From an uncultured Pirellulaceae bacterium (lineage in GTDB: Bacteria > Planctomycetota > Planctomycetia > Pirellulales > Pirellulaceae), in contig CALKGE010000001.1 in NCBI GenBank assembly GCA_938084685.1, positions 310,001 to 374,000 on the forward strand: a DNA stretch of 64,000 nucleotides. The letters run 5' to 3'. Below, in pieces: positions 58,178 to 64,000 of this stretch. Below the pieces are notes generated by a model. That model saw only the letters and a program-made list of their open reading frames with translations. It was not told the origin of the DNA and did not search any database. How positions within the stretch are numbered: the first letter of the stretch is position 1; the number at the start of each line of letters is the position of its first letter. A program made the translations under genes and the position numbers.

Positions 58178-59371
58178 ATGGCTGAGTCGAAAAAGCGAGC
58201 AACATCGAGTAATGTGCCGAGCACTGAATTGTGGCAGCGGTTGGATACGACGGTACCCCACAACATGCCTCTTTACCTGGCCGCTGTCTGGCAGTGTGAA
58301 TCAACAAGCCAGGCTGATAGCCTGCTGGCAGGTGAAACGGAGGGGTATGTTTATCAGCGCGATCGTCATCCTAATGCCGATTTGTTCGTCGAGGCTTGTA
58401 AAGCGTTGCATCAAGCTGATCAGGCAGCCATTACGGCTTCCGGGATGGCGGCAATCGCCTTGGCGGTCTTATCGCAGTTGGAAACCGGTGACCACGTCCT
58501 GGTAAGCAACCAGCTCTATGGCCGTACGACATTGTTACTCACCTCCGAATTGACGAGACTGGGAATCGGCCATACGCTGATCGACCCCAGTGACTTACAG
58601 GGCGTGAGCGAGGCAATGACGGCGGAGACCAAGATGGTGGTTGTGGAAACGATTGCAAATCCGCTGTTGAGAGTAGTTGATATCCAGGGTTTGGCCGAGA
58701 TTGCGCACCAGCACCAAGCCGTGCTGTTGGTTGATAATACGTTTGCAACGCCGGCGATCTGTAAACCACTTACATTGGGTGCTGATCTGGTTATGGAGAG
58801 CGTCAGCAAGTTTATGAATGGGCATGGAGATGTCATGCTGGGGATGCTGGCAGGCAAGGAGGAGCATTGGGGTCGTGTCGAAACGGTTAACGCTGCCTGG
58901 GGGTTTGCCAGCAGCCCGCTCGAATGCTGGTTGGCCTGTCGGGGTGTATCTACATTGACACTGCGTATGCGTCAGGCGAGTGCTACGGCGCTGGCAGCAG
59001 CTCGTTTTCTGGAAGACCGGGACGATATCGAGTCAGTTCAGTATCCTGGTTTGCAGACTCACAAAGACCACCAACTAGCCAGTCAGCAATTTAGCAACGG
59101 GTTTGGTCACATGGTAACCTTCCAACTCTCCGGCGGTCGGGAAGCTGCTGATAGAATGATAGCCAGCGGCGAAATTCCTTTCTGTCCTTCGTTGGGAGAT
59201 GTCACAACGACGCTTAGTCATCCGGCCTCGACGAGCCACCGGGGACTGTCTGCAGAGCAACGCCTGACACTTGGTATTACCGACGGCACGATTCGCTTGT
59301 CCGTCGGCGTAGATGAAAGCGATGAGGTGCTCGATAGCCTGGAGCAGGCATTGCAGCAAGTATCAGAATAG
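58178..59371 (+). CDS. Cys/Met metabolism PLP enzyme (cystathionine gamma-synthase/lyase family)
   Basis: 397 residues from the ATG at 58178 with AGGAG upstream; a GTG six bases earlier is less likely. The fold-type I trans-sulfuration motifs are present: YQRDRHPNADLFVEACKALH, TASGMAAIALAVLS, VVVETIANPLLRVVDI, and the PLP lysine K211 in ESVSKFMNGHGDVMLG. SLGDVTTTLSHPASTSH is also typical. The family covers cystathionine gamma-synthase, gamma-lyase and methionine gamma-lyase; sequence alone does not settle which. It is upstream of infA by 102 bases. Confidence 0.9.
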   Translation: MAESKKRATSSNVPSTELWQRLDTTVPHNMPLYLAAVWQCESTSQADSLLAGETEGYVYQRDRHPNADLFVEACKALHQADQAAITASGMAAIALAVLSQLETGDHVLVSNQLYGRTTLLLTSELTRLGIGHTLIDPSDLQGVSEAMTAETKMVVVETIANPLLRVVDIQGLAEIAHQHQAVLLVDNTFATPAICKPLTLGADLVMESVSKFMNGHGDVMLGMLAGKEEHWGRVETVNAAWGFASSPLECWLACRGVSTLTLRMRQASATALAAARFLEDRDDIESVQYPGLQTHKDHQLASQQFSNGFGHMVTFQLSGGREAADRMIASGEIPFCPSLGDVTTTLSHPASTSHRGLSAEQRLTLGITDGTIRLSVGVDESDEVLDSLEQALQQVSE

Positions 59372-59395
59372 TCGGTTTTTCAGAAATCCAGACTG

Positions 59396-59409
59396 GTGGT
59401 AGTTACCAC
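59396..59409. promoter_or_regulatory. inverted repeat upstream of infA
   Basis: GTGGTA-GT-TACCAC, a 6-bp perfect dyad, lies 65 bases before the infA ATG and 25 after the preceding stop. No T-run follows, so it may be an operator or chance. Confidence 0.2.
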
Positions 59410-59473
59410 TCTGCCGTAAACTCAATGAATACAAACCACTTATCATAATGAGCTGTTATTTTCTGGAGCCTGA

Positions 59474-59695
59474 ATGAACAAAAAAGAAGAAGCACTTGAA
59501 GTAGAAGGTACGGTGACCCAGGCACTGGCAAACACTCGTTTCCGCGTGCAGCTGGAGAATGGTGCCGAGGTACTGGCACACGTTGCTGGTCGAATGCGCA
59601 AACACTTTATTCGTATTGTCCCAGGCGACAAAGTTCGAGTTGAACTGTCTCCTTATGACCTTACCAAAGGCCGCATTACCTACCGCGAACGCTAA
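59474..59695 (+). CDS. infA: translation initiation factor IF-1
   Basis: 73 residues, the standard length for an S1/OB-fold IF-1. [58 protein letters not shown] covers the whole conserved domain. It binds the 30S A site during initiation. It is not within a ribosomal protein operon here. Confidence 0.98.
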   Translation: MNKKEEALEVEGTVTQALANTRFRVQLENGAEVLAHVAGRMRKHFIRIVPGDKVRVELSPYDLTKGRITYRER

Positions 59696-59990
59696 AAATT
59701 CGGTGTTTGCGACAAAAGTGTTTTCAGTTCACTCAGAATTAATCCACAAAAAACCGGTACTTTTGATGACAGCCAGTGTTGAAAGAGTGCCCAGCTTTTC
59801 GGATGAAAAGATAAGCCATTGTTTTCAGCCGCGAGCTGACGTGACGGCGGTCTGGTAACCGAAACCCTGACTATTCTGGCACGGAAGCTGGAGCCTGCGC
59901 CCGATCAGGATGAGGCGAAAACGAAACAAACAGACACTGTATAGCCACAGTGTTTTTTACACACTATTTATGACTGCAGGAGATTCCCTG
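59696..59990. other. gap and leader before the large exported protein gene
   Basis: 295 bases. The last part is the leader of the downstream gene and holds the intrinsic hairpin at 59934-59958. The rest has no protein-like frame. No RNA gene was recognised. Confidence 0.4.
59934..59958 (+). terminator. intrinsic terminator or attenuator 32 bases before a start codon
   Basis: ACACTGT (59934-59940), a six-base loop ATAGCC, ACAGTGT (59947-59953), and a T-run (59953-59958) form a small but perfect rho-independent terminator. It lies 240 bases after infA and 32 before the ATG at 59991, so it could end infA transcripts or act as an attenuator in the next gene's leader. Confidence 0.6.
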
Positions 59991-61682
59991 ATGGTAAACC
60001 GAATCAAGCAACAATGGTTAGCAGTGTTGTTAGTGTTGAGTGCGGCAGTGACCCCGGTACTCGCTCAAGCTCCGTCGGCCAAGCCCATGGCCGTGATCGC
60101 GATTAACAGTTACGACAATTTGTCCAAGGATTTTGGTTGGGTTGCTGACCTGGTGGGACCTCCTGGTACATCAGCGATGATTCAAGCCCAGGGCGCTCAG
60201 TTCTCTCAGCTGATTGACACAACCAAACCGATCGGAATCGTTGTTCAAGCGGACGGTGTTTTGGGTGCCAAAGTTTTGGGGTTCATACCTACCCCAAATG
60301 TTCAACCTTTGATTGGTATGTTGGCTCTGTTTGGAGTTACTGCGCAGCCGACCACGGATGGAATACTGGAATTGCGTAGCGGTGGCAACCCTGCCTTTGA
60401 CGAAGAAGTCGGTGGTCCTATGGCTTATATCAAACAAGGTGATGGCTGGGCGTTTGTTTCGAACAATCGGGAAGCATTGGCCGAAACTCCTGCCGATCCA
60501 GTTGCCCTGCTTGGTGGACTGGAAAAGGAATATGACATTGCTATCCAGGGTAACATCGATGCAGTTCCTCTGCCTTTCATGCAAATAGCCATGAGTCAGA
60601 TTCAGGTCGGGATTAACGCTTCCACGGCAGAGCCATTGCCAGGAGAAACAGAACAGGCCTGGGAAGCAAGGCGAGCTCTGGCGCAGAAATCCATGGAAGA
60701 CATGCAGAAAGCGCTGAATGATATGAAATCCTTGACTCTGGGATTTAATATCGATCAGACGAAACAGTCCGTCTACTTTGATTTTGGAATGGATTTCAAG
60801 GAAGGTTCAGAAACTGTGGCAGCGGTGGATTACGGTGATTCCACGACAGATCTGTCAGGTTTTATTGTCGATGACGCAGCCGCCACCATCGCTAGTGCCC
60901 AAAAGGTTGATCCAATTCAGGCCGCTCAGGCAGTAGCGCAGTTTGAAGCAATGCGTGAACAGGCATTGCGACAACTGGAAAACGACCCCAACATTCCCAC
61001 AGATCAACTTCGTTCCGTGGCCATAAAAACGGTATCCACAGTGATGGATGTATTGAAAGATACTGTTTTGGCTGGGCAGATCGATGTAGCTGGCAGCGTG
61101 ACCCTGGACGATGGTTTCCTGGCAATTGGTGCAGCGAAAGTGGCACAAGCAGATTCGCTGGATGGAGTTTTCCGTGAATTGGTAGCACTTGCCAAAGAAG
61201 AAGATCCTTCTTTTCCGCCTGTGCAACTGGATGTGCTGAAGCACGCCGGAGCTTCGTTTCACAGTTTGAGTATTCCTGTACCGCCATTTGATGAACAAGC
61301 TCAGGCGATTTTTGGTGAATCGTTTGATATCTCCTTTGGTACCAGTGCTGATCATGTTTACCTTGGCGCCGGGAAAGGAAATCTGGATAAACTGAAAGAA
61401 GCCATTGATGCATCTGCTGCTAACAAGGGAGCAAAAGGTGAGTTGATGAAAATGGAAGCATCCGCTTCCAAGATCTTGCTCTTCGCGGCCGAACAGGCTC
61501 AGGATCCAACGCTTCAACAGGCTGCCGCCGCAGCTTCCGGAGATAAGGACAAAGCTCGGATGCAGGTGATTCCGATCGAAAACGGAGCTAAGTTCCGGTT
61601 TGAGATAGAAGCCGGAGTTCTCAAAGCGATCGGTGTAGGGATCCAGGCCGCTCAGCCTCAAGACGACGACAGTCCTTTCTAG
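59991..61682 (+). CDS. large exported hypothetical protein
   Basis: 563 residues from the ATG at 59991 with GCAGGAG at good spacing; 27 in-frame codons upstream span the hairpin and are rejected. A signal peptide ends at about APVLAQA. The mature protein is rich in Ala, Asp, Gln and Val with alternating beta and helix segments. Twice it shows a pattern like a pair of related domains (FVSNNREALAETP, VYLGAGKGNLDKLKEAID), as in proteins that report per-item values. No cysteine. I recognise no named family; similar DUF-like exported proteins are common in planctomycetes. A clear terminator follows. Confidence 0.8.
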   Translation: MVNRIKQQWLAVLLVLSAAVTPVLAQAPSAKPMAVIAINSYDNLSKDFGWVADLVGPPGTSAMIQAQGAQFSQLIDTTKPIGIVVQADGVLGAKVLGFIPTPNVQPLIGMLALFGVTAQPTTDGILELRSGGNPAFDEEVGGPMAYIKQGDGWAFVSNNREALAETPADPVALLGGLEKEYDIAIQGNIDAVPLPFMQIAMSQIQVGINASTAEPLPGETEQAWEARRALAQKSMEDMQKALNDMKSLTLGFNIDQTKQSVYFDFGMDFKEGSETVAAVDYGDSTTDLSGFIVDDAAATIASAQKVDPIQAAQAVAQFEAMREQALRQLENDPNIPTDQLRSVAIKTVSTVMDVLKDTVLAGQIDVAGSVTLDDGFLAIGAAKVAQADSLDGVFRELVALAKEEDPSFPPVQLDVLKHAGASFHSLSIPVPPFDEQAQAIFGESFDISFGTSADHVYLGAGKGNLDKLKEAIDASAANKGAKGELMKMEASASKILLFAAEQAQDPTLQQAAAAASGDKDKARMQVIPIENGAKFRFEIEAGVLKAIGVGIQAAQPQDDDSPF

Positions 61683-61709
61683 GGACTCAAAAATCATCCT
61701 GAAAACATG

Positions 61710-61748
61710 GCGGTGCCCGGCAATAGCTTCGGCACCGCTCTCTTTTTC
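61710..61748 (+). terminator. intrinsic terminator after the large exported protein gene
   Basis: GCGGTGCC (61710-61717) pairs perfectly with GGCACCGC (61731-61738) around a 13-base loop, followed by TCTCTTTTTC. It starts 28 bases after the stop and insulates lysA. Confidence 0.88.
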
Positions 61749-61795
61749 ATTCTCGGTCCTGACTTGGGACTCCAGTTTTATGAAAAGGTTTTAAG

Positions 61796-63070
61796 ATGCC
61801 CACTCCAGGTACTTTTTCAACGTCACGTCAGGATATTGCTGGCGTTTCCATTGCTGAAATTGCACAGCAGTTTGGTACTCCTGCGTTTGTCTATGACGCG
61901 GCAGTGATCGTCGAACGAATTGAAGATTTGGAGGCGTTTGATCTGATTCGATATGCTCAGAAAGCGTGTTCCAACATCGCAGTTCTGGATCTGGTAAGAC
62001 GTCATGGCGTTGTCGTAGACGCGGTGAGTGCCGGGGAAATTCATCGCGCATTGCGCGCGGGATACCAGGGAGGTGTTACCGCGGAAGGTGTTCACGAAAT
62101 TGTGTATACGGCGGATATCTTTGACGCGGATGCTTTGGAGTTGGTAATCGAGCACGACATTCACGTCAATTGCGGGTCGCCCGATATGATCGACCAGTTG
62201 GCTGCTCGAAAACCCGGTGCAGAAATCACGTTACGGCTGAACCCAGGTTTTGGTCATGGCCATAGTCAAAAAACCAATACCGGTGGCCAACAATCCAAGC
62301 ATGGAATCTGGTACGAGCAAATTGAAGATTGTAAACAGCGTGCAGCTCAGTATGGTATTACCATCACGGGATTGCACATGCATATCGGTTCAGGGACAGA
62401 CCTTGAACATCTGGCGCAGGTTTGTGGAGCCATGCAGCAGGCTGTGCGAAAAGTAGGCAATAGTGTAACGACCATCAGCGCCGGGGGTGGATTGCCTGTC
62501 CCGTATAATGCCGATCAATCCTACGTAGATCTGGAGAAGTATTTTGCGTTATGGGATGAAGCTCGGAAGGAACTTGAGGCAGAGCAGGGTCATTCCATTC
62601 AACTTGAAATTGAACCGGGACGCTATTTAGCAGCGGAAAGCGGAAACCTGGTTACCGAGATTCGCGCCATCAAAAGGATGGGTGAAAACATGTTCTACCT
62701 CGTCGATGCAGGGTTTAACAATCTGGCGCGACCGATCATGTATGGTGCTTATCACCCCATCTCAGTGGTGGCGGGTGACGAGTCGCCTCGTGAAGAAGTG
62801 GATGTTGTCGTCGGTGGCCCGCTTTGTGAATCGGGGGATATCTTTACTCAGGAAGAGGGAGGCTTCGTAAGTCAGCGAAGCCTGCCACAGGCGGAAGTTG
62901 GTGAATACCTGGTGCTAGAATGTGCTGGCGCCTATGGTAGCGTCATGGGTTCAAACTATAATTCCAAGCCTCTGGCGGCTGAGGTGATGATCGTCGATGG
63001 TCAGCCGCAATTGATTCGCCAACGTCAATCCTATGACGACCTGATGCGGGGTGAACGTCTGCTTGATTAA
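61796..63070 (+). CDS. lysA: diaminopimelate decarboxylase
   Basis: 424 residues. A fold-type III PLP enzyme: the PLP lysine is K56 in RYAQKACSN, with LHMHIGSG, TISAGGGLPVPY, EIEPGRYLAAE (phosphate/PLP contacts) and GPLCESGDIF (C-terminal catalytic Cys). It decarboxylates meso-diaminopimelate to lysine. It also implies meso-DAP synthesis, relevant to the cell-wall debate in planctomycetes. It starts 47 bases after the terminator hairpin and is followed 4 bases on by a Cys-rich micro-frame. Confidence 0.96.
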   Translation: MPTPGTFSTSRQDIAGVSIAEIAQQFGTPAFVYDAAVIVERIEDLEAFDLIRYAQKACSNIAVLDLVRRHGVVVDAVSAGEIHRALRAGYQGGVTAEGVHEIVYTADIFDADALELVIEHDIHVNCGSPDMIDQLAARKPGAEITLRLNPGFGHGHSQKTNTGGQQSKHGIWYEQIEDCKQRAAQYGITITGLHMHIGSGTDLEHLAQVCGAMQQAVRKVGNSVTTISAGGGLPVPYNADQSYVDLEKYFALWDEARKELEAEQGHSIQLEIEPGRYLAAESGNLVTEIRAIKRMGENMFYLVDAGFNNLARPIMYGAYHPISVVAGDESPREEVDVVVGGPLCESGDIFTQEEGGFVSQRSLPQAEVGEYLVLECAGAYGSVMGSNYNSKPLAAEVMIVDGQPQLIRQRQSYDDLMRGERLLD

Positions 63071-63074
63071 GAAT

Positions 63075-63173
63075 ATGCAGATTGAACCCTTGATGAACTT
63101 GGCTGATTTCAGTGAAGAAGACTGCGAGAAACGTTGTGGACGGTGTTTGCTGGGCGCCGATGAGTATTTATAA
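63075..63173 (+). CDS. candidate 32-residue Cys-containing microprotein
   Basis: An ATG four bases after the lysA stop opens 32 codons ending TAA at 63171-63173. The product is acidic with C17-x3-C21-x2-C24 (DCEKRCGRC), a possible metal site. There is no clear ribosome-binding site, so translation would depend on coupling to lysA. It could be chance; composition is protein-like. Confidence 0.35.
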   Translation: MQIEPLMNLADFSEEDCEKRCGRCLLGADEYL

Positions 63174-63174
63174 T
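63146..63174 (+). promoter_or_regulatory. possible sigma-70 promoter for the ferredoxin gene
   Basis: TATAAT (63169-63174) is a perfect -10 box, with a poor -35 TTTGCT (63146-63151) 17 bases upstream. It lies about 60 bases before the ferredoxin start and overlaps the stop of the micro-frame. Confidence 0.3.
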
Positions 63175-63233
63175 CAAAAGACTCGAAGGCAATTGAATTT
63201 GCCATACTTCGCATAGAAACGAACAAAGGATGC

Positions 63234-63635
63234 ATGTCGATGGGCAAAAAGAAAGCTCCTCGCAAAAAGGTACCTAAAACGCTGGCAGTCATTAACGCTG
63301 ATAACTGCACGGGCTGCGAGTCCTGTCGTGAAGTGTGTCCGGTAGATTGTATCGATTTCAATCAGATAGGATTGGGTACGAAAGGGAACCAGAGTTGGTG
63401 TGAGATCGACCTGGAGCGATGTGTGGGCTGTGAGGTTTGCGTACATATCCCTTCTCAGAAGTCGAATCCTTACGAGCTGTTGGTTTGTCCGTGGGACGCT
63501 ATCGAAATGGTCCCAACCGAAGAGGTTGCTCAGGTGGTCGCACAAATCGGTGGCCCACCGGAGTATGTCTACGAAAACTGGGACCGCCTCGTTGGTACCG
63601 CGCAGCATCTGGCTGAGCTGCGGGCCAGTAGCTGA
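63234..63635 (+). CDS. 4Fe-4S ferredoxin-like protein with extended second cluster motif
   Basis: 133 residues from the ATG at 63234, close after AAAGGA; ATG 63240 is an alternative. The first cluster motif C25-x2-C28-x2-C31-x3-C35-P is canonical. The second is C63-x2-C66-x2-C69 followed only at C85-P by the fourth ligand, an x15 spacing rather than x3. A basic N-terminus and a helical C-terminal tail of about 40 residues complete it. It is a cytoplasmic electron carrier; the partner is unknown. No oxidoreductase is adjacent. Confidence 0.88.
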   Translation: MSMGKKKAPRKKVPKTLAVINADNCTGCESCREVCPVDCIDFNQIGLGTKGNQSWCEIDLERCVGCEVCVHIPSQKSNPYELLVCPWDAIEMVPTEEVAQVVAQIGGPPEYVYENWDRLVGTAQHLAELRASS

Positions 63636-63791
63636 CCTGCATGCTATCGGAGCGGCCGTCAGCGATTTTCTTGAACGACGCGCGGCCATAACGCTCCCTG
63701 CTTTAGCACTCTGTGGAATGTTGTACAATGCAGTTTCAACCTGCGCCGGCTTTTAGCAGCGCGCGACCTTGTATTTTCGAGTGACAAGACA

Positions 63792-64000
63792 TTGACCAAC
63801 TGGGATCAAATCAGGCAGGGTGACTGTATCGAAGGCCTTCAAGGTCTCGAAGATGAATGTGTTGATCTGGCCTTCGCTGATCCACCTTTCAACATTGGAT
63901 ATCAATACGATGTTTACCAGGACAGTCGGGATCATGACGAGTACCTCGAATGGACTCGGAAATGGATGCTGGAAGTGAAACGGGTCCTGAAGGAAGATGG
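63792..64000 (+). CDS. DNA methyltransferase (N6-adenine/N4-cytosine type), 5' part
   Basis: The frame from a TTG at 63792 runs off the window after 69 codons. It begins LTNWDQIRQGDCIEGLQGL and contains ADPPFNIGYQYD, the catalytic DPPF motif IV near the N-terminus, as in beta-class amino-methyltransferases such as CcrM. An in-frame TAG lies at about 63753, and no ATG or GTG in frame precedes the conserved region, so TTG is the best start. Recognition site and any partner endonuclease lie beyond the window. Confidence 0.85.
   Translation, partial: MTNWDQIRQGDCIEGLQGLEDECVDLAFADPPFNIGYQYDVYQDSRDHDEYLEWTRKWMLEVKRVLKED

Noticed and set aside
1-64000. tRNA, rRNA, tmRNA, RNase P, SRP RNA, CRISPR arrays, IS elements and prophage genes
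   Set aside because: Looked for T-arm consensus, RNA signatures, regularly spaced repeats, transposases and integrases on both strands; none was recognised by eye. A tRNAscan-SE/Infernal run would be decisive.

Overview
The window is an ordinary-looking chromosomal region of a planctomycete, most likely from the Planctomycetales. The evidence is a Tat-exported DUF1501 protein, a Cys-type sulfatase, a beta-barrel protein of the planctomycete BBP7 kind, an Ala/Glu/Gln-rich coiled-coil protein beside MoxR/DUF58/BatA genes, and roughly balanced base composition. I see no rRNA, tRNA, IS element, prophage or CRISPR array. Nearly all genes are intact and densely packed, with many ATGA or TAATG overlaps.

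Layout. (1) 113-12036, + strand: a six-gene MoxR/von Willebrand operon (BatA-like vWA membrane protein, vWA plus amidotransferase-fold membrane protein, three-TM protein, 1171-residue exported coiled-coil protein, MoxR ATPase, DUF58 protein), followed by a sulfatase. (2) 13562-19012, - strand: the replication cluster dnaA-dnaN-DUF721(dciA)-gyrB. recF is absent from it, and a 321-bp dnaA-dnaN gap is the best local origin candidate. (3) 19202-28892: a cysteine desulfurase, scpB, a ccsA-like gene with hemA, a sigma-54 activator, an exported HEAT-repeat protein and argH. (4) 29211-36073: carB, a strong bidirectional terminator, a DUF1501 protein, a small Tat protein and a Bacteroidetes-type dihydroorotase. 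(5) 36117-39764, - strand: small protein, aroB, rhomboid protease, membrane-anchored protein and a YuiH-like molybdopterin oxidoreductase. (6) 40214-48967: a beta-barrel protein, a double GNAT protein, an acidic protein with a helix-turn-helix-like core, an ECF sigma/anti-sigma pair, and folK-panC-lgt. (7) 49743-54961, + strand: glycosyltransferase, flippase, an unknown membrane protein and a LarA-like protein. (8) 54956-63635: a Kv-type potassium channel with a zinc ribbon, an APC permease, a hemerythrin-like protein, a trans-sulfuration enzyme, infA, a large exported protein, lysA and a ferredoxin. The 5' end of an adenine/cytosine-N DNA methyltransferase runs off the right edge.

How the genes fit together. 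Much of the window is housekeeping: replication initiation, pyrimidine and arginine synthesis sharing carbamoyl phosphate, folate and pantothenate, shikimate, lysine and haem. The accessory interest lies in envelope biology: the MoxR/vWA assembly, Lgt with a PDZ-like insert, the glycan operon, the beta-barrel, rhomboid and exported repeat proteins.

I found no clear-cut new defence or mobile system. The best candidates for something undescribed are the MoxR/vWA/coiled-coil envelope operon, the Lgt-PDZ and FolK fusions, the exported HEAT protein with a degenerate receiver-like domain, the helix-turn-helix-like acidic protein, and several short regulatory dyads or attenuator-like hairpins. Functions are assigned from reading protein motifs by eye; no database search was run.
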